Origin: Steroidobacteraceae bacterium | GTDB lineage: Bacteria > Pseudomonadota > Gammaproteobacteria > Steroidobacterales > Steroidobacteraceae | Reading direction: 5' to 3' | Assembly (NCBI GenBank): GCA_013044085.1 | Contig: JABEVI010000268.1 | Location: forward strand, 1 to 22,033 | Length of the DNA stretch: 22,033 bases | Shown: piece after piece, positions 1 through 6,453 of the stretch | Position numbering within the stretch: position 1 is the stretch's first letter | Layout: every line of letters begins with the position of its first letter | Made by a program: the position numbers and the translations under genes | The notes under the pieces: model-generated | Database searches by the model: none | Told to the model about the DNA's origin: nothing | What the model saw: the letters and a program-made list of their open reading frames with translations, nothing else

Positions 1-47
1 CCCTTTTAAGGCTTTGGTCCTGGGTTCGAGTCCCAGCCGTCCCACCA
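1..47 (+). tRNA. tRNA-Lys(UUU), 3' part
   Basis: The window begins inside the anticodon stem. Bases 3-9 read CTTTTAA, an anticodon loop with anticodon TTT at 5-7. They are followed by stem strand GGCTT (10-14), a 5-base variable loop (15-19), T-stem CTGGG / loop TTCGAGT / CCCAG (20-36), acceptor strand CCGTCCC (37-43), discriminator A44 and an encoded CCA (45-47). The 5' half (acceptor, D-arm and start of the anticodon arm) lies outside the window, so the call rests on the anticodon loop and T-arm. The next gene starts only 21 bases downstream, so it may be read through from the tRNA transcript. Confidence 0.88.
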
Positions 48-57
48 TCGGCCAACC

Positions 58-63
58 AAGGAG
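58..63 (+). promoter_or_regulatory. Shine-Dalgarno of the DUF1134 gene
   Basis: AAGGAG lies 5 bases before the ATG at 69. It fixes the start of the exported protein gene only a few bases after the tRNA 3' end. Confidence 0.7.
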
Positions 64-68
64 TCTTC

Positions 69-671
69 ATGAAAACTCCCCGTATCGCGCGATTGCTGAT
101 CGTCGCGAGCCTGCTGGCAGGCGTTTCCCCCGCCGCATTGGCCCGAGCGCCGCGACCCGCCACGCGGGCGCACTCGACGGCGCCGATGCAGACCTACAGT
201 GACAACGAGGTTGTCGATCAGGCCTCGAAATTCTTCAGTACTGGCGCAAAGAATCTTTCTCAAGTTGTTGGAAAGGTTCTAAAAGAAAAGGGTAGGCCTG
301 TCGCCATCATCCGCGGAGAAGAGGCCGGCGGCGCGATCGGGATCGGCTTGCGATACGGGCACGGTGAACTCCTGTTCAAGGGGGCGCCGGTCCGCGAGAT
401 CTACTGGCAAGGGCCCTCGATCGGCTTCGACTTCGGTGCGAACGCGGTCAAGACGTTCATTTTGGTCTATGGGCTGCCGAATGCCGCCGCGCTCTACCAG
501 CGTTTCCCGGGCGTCGACGGAAGCCTCTATTTCGTCGGCGGGTTTGGCGTGAATTATCTGCAGCGCGGTTCCATCACGCTCGCGCCGGTGCGGTTCGGCA
601 TCGGCTGGCGGCAGGGAATCGCGTTGAACTATCTGCACTTTTCCCCGACCAAACGCATCGACCCCTTCTAG
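69..671 (+). CDS. Exported DUF1134 (EipA-like) protein
   Basis: A 200-residue protein starting at ATG 69 behind AAGGAG. Residues 1-26 form a Sec-type signal peptide: basic MKTPRIAR, a hydrophobic core LLIVASLLAG, and a likely cleavage after ALA. The mature part is rich in Gly and aromatic residues (GIGLRYGHGELLF, GPSIGFDFGANAVKTFILVYGLP, FVGGFGVNYLQRG). I recognise this as the DUF1134 family, whose Brucella member EipA is a periplasmic protein linked to cell-envelope integrity. The molecular activity is not established, and an envelope role here is inferred from the family. Codons for residues about 52-75 (around 226-293) are AT-rich and include AGG and CTA, unlike the rest of the gene. The nitroreductase follows after 26 bases, so the two may share a transcript. 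No dedicated promoter fits between the tRNA and this gene. Confidence 0.85.
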   Translation: MKTPRIARLLIVASLLAGVSPAALARAPRPATRAHSTAPMQTYSDNEVVDQASKFFSTGAKNLSQVVGKVLKEKGRPVAIIRGEEAGGAIGIGLRYGHGELLFKGAPVREIYWQGPSIGFDFGANAVKTFILVYGLPNAAALYQRFPGVDGSLYFVGGFGVNYLQRGSITLAPVRFGIGWRQGIALNYLHFSPTKRIDPF

Positions 672-697
672 CCCGTCGGCAGATTTAGGAACGCGAC

Positions 698-1213
698 GTG
701 GAACTGATCGAGGCCATCATGACGCGCAGCTCCGCGGCGCGCCTGATCGAGCCGGGACCCGGTCCCGAACAGCTTGCGCTCATGCTCGAGGCGGCCGGGC
801 GCGCACCTGACCACGGCCGATTGAAGCCCTGGCGCTTGAGGGTGCTGGACCGGGCGGGCCGGACGGGTTTCCTCGACGCCCTCGTCGAGGCCCGGCGGCG
901 ACGCGCTCCGCAGGCGACTGAGGAGCAGTTGCGTGCCGAACGCGACAAGAACCTGCGTGCGCCGCTGCTGGTCGTCGTCGGCTGCGTCGTGCAGCGTGAC
1001 CATCCGAAGGTCCCGGAAGTCGAACAGATCCTCGCCGCCGGCGCCGCGACACAGAACTTGATTCTCAGCGCGCACGCGCTTGGCTACGCAACGATGTGGA
1101 AGACCGGTCCGGCCGCTTACGATCCGGCAGTCAAGGCGTCCGTCGGCCTGCAGGCGGACGATCACATCGTCGCCATTGTGCACATCGGCACGCGCGAGGC
1201 GCGCGAGGGTTGA
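698..1213 (+). CDS. Nitroreductase family protein (YdjA-like)
   Basis: A 171-residue protein starting at GTG 698, with AGGA at 687-690 as ribosome binding site. The N-terminal IMTRSSAARL and APDHGRLKPWRLRVL blocks carry the conserved Arg-Ser and Pro-Trp positions of FMN-dependent nitroreductases. The C-terminal half has AAGAATQNLILSAHALGYATMWKTGP, typical of the compact YdjA subgroup. Such enzymes are FMN-binding homodimers that reduce nitro or quinone compounds with NAD(P)H, and the physiological substrate is usually unknown. The length is normal for the subgroup (E. coli YdjA is about 180). The gene ends 15 bases before the convergent modC stop, and I see no clear terminator hairpin in that gap. 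Confidence 0.85.
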   Translation: MELIEAIMTRSSAARLIEPGPGPEQLALMLEAAGRAPDHGRLKPWRLRVLDRAGRTGFLDALVEARRRRAPQATEEQLRAERDKNLRAPLLVVVGCVVQRDHPKVPEVEQILAAGAATQNLILSAHALGYATMWKTGPAAYDPAVKASVGLQADDHIVAIVHIGTREAREG

Positions 1214-1228
1214 ACCGCGCCGGGGCGA

Positions 1229-2317
1229 TCAGAGCCGGCGCAGCCGATCGGCGGAGATCGACACGGATTTGACCAGCGCCGCGACCGGCATGCCGACCGC
1301 GAGGGTGAGGTCGCGCGCCGCGTCCGTGGTCACGCGCGCGAGGATCTGCGCGCCGCCGACCTCGATCGTGATCAGGCGGGCGTCGGCGACATCGGTGGCG
1401 ATTGAACTGATCGTGCCGCGCAAGGCGTTGCGAACGCTCAAGCCGCTGATTTCGCCGGTTGCGACGATCACGTCGCGCGCAAGGATCTGCACGCGCAGAC
1501 GCATGCCCGCGGCGAGTCCCGCGGCCGACACTCGCAGTTCGCCCTTGCCGACCGCCACGGCGGCGAGTCCGCCATCGGTCTCGACGCGCAGCACCTCGCC
1601 GTCGACCACCGCGCCGACGGCTTCGGGACCGACGATGCGCCGCAGTTCGGGCCGAAGGCTCATCGCCCCAATCTCGCCTTCGGCGATCGTCTCGCCCGAC
1701 TCGATCAGCACGACATGGGTCGCGAGCCGCAATACTTCCTCGAATTGGTGGCTCACGTAGACCATCGGGATCCTCAGGTGATCGCGCAGCCGCTCCAGGT
1801 ACGGCAGCACCTCGTCGCGCCGCGCGGCATCGAGCGAGGCCAGGGGTTCGTCGAGCAGCAGCAGACGCGGTTGGCCGAGCAGTGCCCGGCCGATGGCGAC
1901 ACGTTGTTTTTCCCCTCCGGACAATTGATGCGCACGTCGGCCGAGGAGCGGTTCGAGCGCGAGCAGTGCGGTGACTTCGTCGAAGCCGACATAGCCGGGT
2001 TCGGCCGCGCGCCGCGCCGCATAGCGCAGGTTGGCGGCGACCCGCAGGTGCGGGAACAGGCGGGCATCCTGGAATACGTAGCCAATGCGTCGGGCCTCCG
2101 GAGCGATCCAAGTGCCGTCGCGCGTGTCCACCAAGACCCGATCGTCGAGCGACACGAAGCCCTCGTCCGGGCGCAGCAGGCCGGCGATCAGATTGATCAG
2201 TGTCGATTTCCCGCAACCGGAGCGTCCGAACAACGCGGCAACGCCCGGCGTCGGCTGATCGAAGTGCGCACGCAGCGCGAACGCGCCCCGCCGCAGAGCG
2301 ACATGGACCCGCAACAT
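1229..2317 (-). CDS. modC: Molybdate ABC transporter ATP-binding protein ModC
   Basis: A 362-residue ATPase that would energise molybdate (or tungstate) uptake at the inner membrane. It has Walker A GRSGCGKST (about 31-39), signature LSGGEKQRVAIGRALL, Walker B LLLLDEPLASLD and H-loop VYVSHQ. The C-terminal part (about 275-355: VSAAGLAAGMRLRVQILARDVIVAT, NALRGTISSI, LIARVTTDAA-like) is a Mop/TOBE domain, which separates ModC from most other ABC ATPases. I chose the ATG at 2317 (MLRVHVALRR) because it overlaps the modB stop by one base (TGATG), giving translational coupling. A longer in-frame start at 2356 would lie inside modB and adds no conserved sequence. The only partner here is modB; no modA is present. 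Confidence 0.92.
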   Translation of the reverse strand: MLRVHVALRRGAFALRAHFDQPTPGVAALFGRSGCGKSTLINLIAGLLRPDEGFVSLDDRVLVDTRDGTWIAPEARRIGYVFQDARLFPHLRVAANLRYAARRAAEPGYVGFDEVTALLALEPLLGRRAHQLSGGEKQRVAIGRALLGQPRLLLLDEPLASLDAARRDEVLPYLERLRDHLRIPMVYVSHQFEEVLRLATHVVLIESGETIAEGEIGAMSLRPELRRIVGPEAVGAVVDGEVLRVETDGGLAAVAVGKGELRVSAAGLAAGMRLRVQILARDVIVATGEISGLSVRNALRGTISSIATDVADARLITIEVGGAQILARVTTDAARDLTLAVGMPVAALVKSVSISADRLRRL

Positions 2318-3009
2318 CAGCGACCCAGCATCCGGCGCACGCGGCGCGCGAACCATTCGGCGAGCAACAGGCCGCTGAGGCCGAGCACGATCGAAATCGT
2401 CGCCAGTCGCGCGGCGGCGGCGTCACCGCCGGGGGACTGCAGCGCGGTGTACAGGGCGAGCGGCAGGGTGCGTGTCTCGCCCGGAATGTTCGAAACGAAC
2501 GTGATCACCGCGCCGAACTCCCCGAGCCCGGCCGAGAATGCCATGATCATTCCGGCCAGGATGCCGGGCAGCATCAGTGGCAGCGTCACGGTCGCGAACC
2601 GGTCGAGCGGACCGGCGCCGAGCATGCGCGCCGCATCCTCGAGTCCATGGTCGACGTTTTCCAGCGAAATGCGCATCGCCCGGACCATGACCGGGAAGGT
2701 CATCACCGCGGTCGCGAGCGCGGCGCCGTTGCGGGTGAAGATCAGCGTCAAGCCGAACACCCGGTGCAGCCAGGCGCCGATGAGACCCCGGTTGCCGAAC
2801 ACGATCAACAGCAGATAGCCGACCGCGACCGGCGGCAGCACCAGCGGCAGGTGCACCAACGCATCGAGCAAGGTGCGGCCGAGGAAGCGCCGCCGTGCGA
2901 GCAGCCAAGCCATCAGGACCGCGAACGGCAGGCTCATCAGCACGCTGCGAACCGAGACCTCGAGGCTGAGCCACAGGGCGGTGCGTTCGCTGGGATGCAG
3001 CCAGATCAT
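2317..3009 (-). CDS. modB: Molybdate ABC transporter permease ModB
   Basis: A 230-residue inner-membrane permease. Hydrophobic spans include VRSVLMSLPFAVLMAWLLA, LVHLPLVLPPVAVGYLLLIV, GAALATAVMTFPVMVRAM, LPGILAGMIMAFSAGLGEFGAVI and ATISIVLGLSGLLLAEW. The cytoplasmic EAA loop LEDAARMLGAGPLDRFATVTLPLMLPG is the contact site for the ATPase. Length and the PLVLPPVAVGYLLL block match ModB. The longest reading frame begins at 3093, but ATG 3009 (MIWLHPSERTALWLSLEVS) matches the usual ModB N-terminus and avoids running into hemH. The gene is transcribed divergently from hemH and is followed directly by modC. The substrate (molybdate) is inferred from the ModB-like sequence plus the Mop domain of its partner. 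Confidence 0.9.
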   Translation of the reverse strand: MIWLHPSERTALWLSLEVSVRSVLMSLPFAVLMAWLLARRRFLGRTLLDALVHLPLVLPPVAVGYLLLIVFGNRGLIGAWLHRVFGLTLIFTRNGAALATAVMTFPVMVRAMRISLENVDHGLEDAARMLGAGPLDRFATVTLPLMLPGILAGMIMAFSAGLGEFGAVITFVSNIPGETRTLPLALYTALQSPGGDAAAARLATISIVLGLSGLLLAEWFARRVRRMLGR

Positions 3010-3054
3010 CGGCGATAATCTACACGAAGCCGGCGGCCGTTCGTGCGCCGACGG

Positions 3055-3060
3055 TATACT
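3055..3060 (+). promoter_or_regulatory. Possible -10 element for hemH
   Basis: TATACT matches the sigma70 -10 consensus at five of six bases and would start transcription about 25 bases before the hemH ATG. No convincing -35 hexamer sits 16-18 bases upstream, so this is a weak call. The 82-base modB-hemH gap must hold both divergent promoters, and I could not place the modB one. Confidence 0.3.
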
Positions 3061-3091
3061 GCCCCGATCATCGCTTCGAGGATCCCGCCAC

Positions 3092-4117
3092 ATGGCCTAC
3101 TACCGCGCCGCGGCGCCGTGCGTGCCCGAGCAGCCCGAACGTATCGGCGTTCTGGTCGTCAACCTCGGAACCCCGGATTCCCCCTCTTATCGGGACGTGC
3201 GCCGTTACCTGCGCGAATTCCTGGGCGACCGGCGCGTCATCGACACGCCGAGGCTGCTCTGGTTGCCGCTGCTCTACGGGGTGATCCTGAGCGTTCGACC
3301 GCTGCGCTCGGCGCGCAACTACCGCAAGGTCTGGATGCCGGAGGGCTCGCCGCTCGCCGTCTACTCGGACCGGCTGACCGAGAAGATCGGTGCCCGCTTG
3401 AGCGCCTTGCTTGGCGACGGGGTTCGCGTGAGCCTGGCGATGACCTATGGCAATCCCGGGATCGGCCCCGCGATCGATGCTTTCGCGGCGCAGAACGTGC
3501 GCCGCCTGCTGGTTTTGCCGCTTTATCCACAATACTGCGCATCGACGACCGGTTCGGTCTTCGATGCGGTGACCCGCGCGCTGCAACGTGTCCGTTGGCT
3601 GCCGGAAACGCGGTTCGTGAATGGCTACCACGGCGACCCGGCTTATCTCGACGTGCTCGCGCGGCAAATCGACGAGCATTGGGCGGCGGCGGGCGCCCGC
3701 TCGCACTTGCTGCTCTCCTACCACGGCATCCCGGCCTCCTATGTCGCCGCGGGCGATCCTTATCAGGCCGAGACCGAGGCGACTACCCGCGGCATCGTCG
3801 AGCGCCTGCGCTTACGGGAAGGCGAGTGGTCGCACTGCTACCAATCCCGCTTCGGCCGAGTCACCTGGCTGCAGCCCTACACCGTCGATACGCTCGATGA
3901 ACTGGCCCGGCGCGGCGTGCGCAGCTTGACGGCCGTCTCACCCTCGTTTGCGGTCGATTGCCTGGAGACGCTCGAGGAAATCGCGATGGAGTACCGTGAG
4001 CGATTCCTTTCGATCGGCGGCCAAAGCTTCAGCATGGTGCCGGCGTTGAATGCGGGCGATCGCCATGCCGAGGCATTGGCGGGGATCGCCTTGCGCCACC
4101 TGCAGGGTTGGACCTAG
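3092..4117 (+). CDS. hemH: Ferrochelatase HemH
   Basis: A 341-residue enzyme of the last step of haem synthesis: insertion of Fe2+ into protoporphyrin IX. It opens with RIGVLVVNLGTPDSPSYRDVRRYLREFLGDRRVID, the hallmark block of the family. The likely catalytic His211 sits in LLSYHGIPASY, and the acidic partner Glu292 in DCLETLEEIAMEY. Other family blocks are MTYGNPGIG, LPLYPQYCASTTGSVFDAV and YQSRFGRVTWLQPYT. The start is ATG 3092 (MAYYRAAAP) with GAGGAT at 3078-3083. The frame stays open back to 2873, but that extension is antisense to modB and not conserved. The gene stands alone: modBC is divergent, and the next gene downstream, leuA, has its own leader region. Confidence 0.96.
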   Translation: MAYYRAAAPCVPEQPERIGVLVVNLGTPDSPSYRDVRRYLREFLGDRRVIDTPRLLWLPLLYGVILSVRPLRSARNYRKVWMPEGSPLAVYSDRLTEKIGARLSALLGDGVRVSLAMTYGNPGIGPAIDAFAAQNVRRLLVLPLYPQYCASTTGSVFDAVTRALQRVRWLPETRFVNGYHGDPAYLDVLARQIDEHWAAAGARSHLLLSYHGIPASYVAAGDPYQAETEATTRGIVERLRLREGEWSHCYQSRFGRVTWLQPYTVDTLDELARRGVRSLTAVSPSFAVDCLETLEEIAMEYRERFLSIGGQSFSMVPALNAGDRHAEALAGIALRHLQGWT

Positions 4118-4133
4118 GCCAAGCGCGCTCCCC

Positions 4134-4163
4134 TTGCGCGGTGGTCGAGGGCGATGATAGATT
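4134..4163 (+). promoter_or_regulatory. Candidate leu leader promoter
   Basis: TTGCGC (4134-4139), an 18-base spacer and TAGATT (4158-4163) form a weak sigma70-like promoter (three and four of six consensus bases). It would start transcription near 4170, at the first ATG of the leader peptide, so the leader could be translated from a leaderless mRNA. The spacing is at the long end and the call is tentative. Confidence 0.3.
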
Positions 4164-4169
4164 CCGCCC

Positions 4170-4250
4170 ATGCAGCCTGATGCATCCGCTATTGCCCCGA
4201 CGCGCAGACCGCTCATGGCGGGCCTGTGTTCGCTGCTGCTGCGCCGCTAG
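4170..4250 (+). CDS. leuL: Leucine-rich leader peptide upstream of leuA
   Basis: A 26-codon open frame runs from ATG 4170 to TAG 4248-4250. A shorter start at ATG 4215 in the same frame gives MAGLCSLLLRR. The last 12 codons contain five Leu codons: CTC at 4212, then CTG at 4224, 4233, 4236 and 4239, the last three in a row. A short Leu-dense peptide ending about 100 bases before a leucine-biosynthesis gene is the signature of ribosome-mediated attenuation known from enterobacterial leuL. There is no good Shine-Dalgarno before either ATG. If the promoter at 4134-4163 is real, ATG 4170 would lie at the 5' end of the mRNA. No sequence match to a known leuL is claimed; the symbol is by position and composition only. 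Confidence 0.6.
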   Translation: MQPDASAIAPTRRPLMAGLCSLLLRR

Positions 4251-4281
4251 GCGCACATCACCCCGCGCCAACGGTCGGCGC
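4240..4281 (+). promoter_or_regulatory. Candidate attenuator-type RNA switch before leuA
   Basis: Four evenly arranged complementary segments follow the Leu codons: GCGCC (4241-4245), GGCGC (4250-4254), GCGCC (4265-4269) and GGCGC (4277-4281). Segments 1:2 (extended by T4240-A4255), 2:3 or 3:4 can pair, but not all at once. This is the classic topology in which a ribosome stalled on Leu codons hides segment 1 and favours 2:3. A further stem, CGGTC (4272-4276) with GACCG (4288-4292), competes with 3:4. No T-run follows the 3:4 stem, so a standard intrinsic terminator is not visible; Rho-dependent or translational control would have to be invoked. Confidence 0.45.
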
Positions 4282-4351
4282 CCACAAGACCGGACAGAAC
4301 CCTGTGAAACCCGTGAAAACGGCGTAAATCCTGCACAGCGAGTAAAGATCC

Positions 4352-6049
4352 ATGTTGCGTGACCCTTCGACCAAATACCGAACGTTCAGCCCCGTAGGCA
4401 TCAAGGACCGGACCTGGCCGGACCGTCTCATCGAAGCGCCCCCGGCTTGGTGCAGCGTCGATTTGCGTGATGGCAATCAGGCGCTCATCGAGCCGATGGA
4501 CCCGGCGCGCAAGCGGCGCATGTTCGAGATGCTCCTGAAGGTGGGATTCAAGGAAATCGAGGTCGGCTTTCCGGCCGCATCGCAGACCGACTACGACTTC
4601 GTCCGCGAGATCATCGAACAGGGTTTGATTCCCGAGGATGTGACGATCCAGGTGCTCACGCAGGCACGGCCCGAGCTGATCGCGCGTACCTATGAAGCTC
4701 TGGTGGGTGTGCGGCGTGCGATCGTACACATCTACAATTCCACCTCGACCGCACAACGGCGGGTCGTCTTCCGCCTGGACCGGCCCGGAATCATCGACAT
4801 CGCGGTCCGTGGCGCCGCGGCGGTGCGTGAACGCTCGCTGCGCTATCCGGATACGCAGTGGGTGTTCGAGTACAGTCCGGAGAGTTTTACCGGCACGGAA
4901 TTGGATTTCGCGGTCGAGATCTGCGATGCGGTCACCGCGGTCTGGGAACCGGGTCCGGCGAACAAGGCGATCTTGAACCTGCCGGCAACCGTCGAGATGG
5001 CGACGCCGAACGTCTATGCCGATCAAATCGAGTCGTTCGCCCGCTCGATCGCGAAGCGCGATGCGTTGATCCTCAGCGTTCACCCCCACAATGATCGGGG
5101 CACGGGTGTGGCGGCGGCGGAGTTGGCGCTGATGGCCGGCGCGGACCGCATCGAGGGCACCTTGTTCGGAAATGGGGAGCGGACCGGCAACGTCGACATA
5201 GTGACATTGGCATTGAACTTGTATACGCAAGGCATTGATCCAAAGCTCGATTTTTCTAATATCAACGAAGTGGCGCGGTGTGCGGAGAGCTGCAACCAAT
5301 TGCCGATCCATCCTCGGCATCCGTATGTCGGCGATTTGGTTTTCACCGCGTTCTCCGGGTCGCATCAGGATGCGATCAAGAAAGGTCTGGCCGAACGGGC
5401 GCCTTCGGCGCTTTGGGATGTGCCGTATTTGCCGATCGATCCCTCGGATCTCGGCCGTTCCTACGATTCGATCATTCGAGTCAACAGTCAGTCGGGCAAG
5501 GGCGGCGTTGCCTATCTGCTGGAAAGAGACTACCAGTTGGTGATGCCGCGGCGGCTGCAAATCGAATTCAGTCGTGTCGTACAATCCGCGGCAGATATAA
5601 CTGGTAAAGAATTGACTTCTAAAGAATTGTGGACGCTTTTCGAGGCGGAATATTTGGCTCCTCGGGGCCCGTTGCTGTATCGATCGCACCAGTTGGCCGC
5701 ATCGACCGATGGGGCCGACAGCGAGCGTCTGGCCTTGCAGATCGAACGCGATGGTCGTCTGGAAACCCTGCACGGTCAGGGATCCGGACCGATCGATGCG
5801 GTCGTCGATGCGATCGGATTGGATTTCGACGTCCTGGCCTATGAAGAACATTCCCGGGGCAAAGGCAGCGCTGCGCAGGCGGTCAGTTACATCGAGATCA
5901 CGACTCACTCGCGCCAGACCTTGTTCGGAGCCGGCATGCACCCGAATATCATCACGGCGTCGCTCCTCGCAGTGCTTTGCGCCGCGAACCGGGCGATCGC
6001 GGCCGGCGCCTTGTCCGCGGTGCGGATAAAGGCGCGCACGGGAACCTAG
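4352..6049 (+). CDS. leuA: 2-isopropylmalate synthase LeuA (type 2)
   Basis: A 565-residue enzyme condensing acetyl-CoA with 2-oxoisovalerate, the committed step of leucine synthesis. The catalytic TIM barrel shows CSVDLRDGNQALIEPMD (metal-binding Asp and substrate Arg), GFKEIEVGFPAASQTD, HIYNSTSTAQR, VHPHNDRGTGVAAAELALMAGADRIEGTLFGNGERTGN (metal-binding His pair) and a GKGGVAYLL segment. The last 130 or so residues form the regulatory LeuA domain that mediates leucine feedback. Length and the N-terminal STKYRTFSPVGIKDRTWPD block match the long type 2 branch also found in actinobacteria. ATG 4352 is preceded by GAG..AAAGA, a weak ribosome site, and by the leader region at 4170-4281. Two AT-rich stretches (5197-5275 and 5588-5640) use codons such as ATA, TCT and AAA that are scarce elsewhere in the gene. 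leuBCD are not in the window. Confidence 0.95.
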   Translation: MLRDPSTKYRTFSPVGIKDRTWPDRLIEAPPAWCSVDLRDGNQALIEPMDPARKRRMFEMLLKVGFKEIEVGFPAASQTDYDFVREIIEQGLIPEDVTIQVLTQARPELIARTYEALVGVRRAIVHIYNSTSTAQRRVVFRLDRPGIIDIAVRGAAAVRERSLRYPDTQWVFEYSPESFTGTELDFAVEICDAVTAVWEPGPANKAILNLPATVEMATPNVYADQIESFARSIAKRDALILSVHPHNDRGTGVAAAELALMAGADRIEGTLFGNGERTGNVDIVTLALNLYTQGIDPKLDFSNINEVARCAESCNQLPIHPRHPYVGDLVFTAFSGSHQDAIKKGLAERAPSALWDVPYLPIDPSDLGRSYDSIIRVNSQSGKGGVAYLLERDYQLVMPRRLQIEFSRVVQSAADITGKELTSKELWTLFEAEYLAPRGPLLYRSHQLAASTDGADSERLALQIERDGRLETLHGQGSGPIDAVVDAIGLDFDVLAYEEHSRGKGSAAQAVSYIEITTHSRQTLFGAGMHPNIITASLLAVLCAANRAIAAGALSAVRIKARTGT

Positions 6050-6084
6050 GGGGGGGCGACAATCCGCTCTGCCGTGGCGGCGAT

Positions 6085-6100
6085 GCACCCCACGGGGTGT
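6085..6100 (+). terminator. Weak hairpin after leuA
   Basis: CACCC (6086-6090) and GGGTG (6095-6099) pair around a CACG loop, with a G-T closing pair. Only TT follows, and the stem abuts the next promoter at 6100. It may be a weak terminator for leuA or have no function. Confidence 0.25.
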
Positions 6101-6127
6101 TGAATGCTCGGCAGAATCGGCTATAGT
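6100..6127 (+). promoter_or_regulatory. sigma70-like promoter for the small protein, lysAC and asd
   Basis: TTGAAT (6100-6105), a 16-base spacer and TATAGT (6122-6127) match the consensus hexamers at four and five of six bases, the best promoter I see in the window. Transcription would start near 6134, leaving about 55 untranslated bases before ATG 6189. It would drive the small protein and probably the fused aspartokinase gene and asd behind it. Confidence 0.55.
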
Positions 6128-6188
6128 GCCGAACTTCGTGCCTCCGGCGCCGGTAGATCCCGTTGATTTAAAGGGCTTTTCTGGAAAA

Positions 6189-6407
6189 ATGAGCGAACGA
6201 GCCAACGAGCATTTCGACATCGACGATGAGTTTCTCGGCGACAACGAGGAGTCTCAAGAATTCGATCCCGTACTGGAACGTGCCGAGCGGCGTCCCAAGG
6301 CGGCGCCGCCGGGTAAGCGCGGTAAAGCGGCCTGGAGTCGGGTAGAGGACGTGTTGGCGGAGCGTCAGCTCGAGAAAGAGCTGCGCGACACCTTCGAAGA
6401 AGATTGA
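6189..6407 (+). CDS. Small charged protein, possibly PA3496-like
   Basis: A 72-residue soluble protein with an acidic N-terminal third (FDIDDEFLGDNEESQEFD), a basic Pro/Lys/Arg middle (RRPKAAPPGKRGKAAW) and a charged, probably helical C-terminus (RVEDVLAERQLEKELRDTFEED). The Trp-x-x-Ile/Val-Glu-Asp pattern followed by a Glu/Arg-rich helix resembles the short PA3496 family of proteobacteria, but I place it there only tentatively, and that family has no firm function. The frame is open from GTG 6126, but that codon lies inside the -10 box, so ATG 6189 (behind a weak TGGAAAA) is the better start. The gene ends 46 bases before the start chosen for lysAC. Confidence 0.6.
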   Translation: MSERANEHFDIDDEFLGDNEESQEFDPVLERAERRPKAAPPGKRGKAAWSRVEDVLAERQLEKELRDTFEED

Positions 6408-6453
6408 CCCACATGACCCGAGGTTGTCAGTCCATCGACTCGCACTTGCGCCG

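Noticed and set aside
6..263. 85-codon minus-strand frame ending WDGWDSNPGPKP
   Set aside because: This is the familiar false frame produced antisense to a tRNA 3' end; the rest is antisense to the signal peptide of the DUF1134 gene.
2873..3091. 73-codon N-terminal extension of ferrochelatase
   Set aside because: Antisense to modB and not part of the conserved family; ATG 3092 has a ribosome site.
4124..4140. CGCGC/GCGCG hairpin as hemH terminator
   Set aside because: Only five base pairs and no T-run follows; it also overlaps the candidate leader promoter.
6050..6188. Possible lysine riboswitch before the lysine genes
   Set aside because: The gap holds a promoter and only about 55 untranslated bases, far too short for a lysine riboswitch, and no L-box pattern is visible.
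4247..6244. 665-codon minus-strand frame across leuA
   Set aside because: Arg/Asp-rich shadow of a GC-rich gene, no recognisable motifs, and leuA itself is unambiguous on the other strand.
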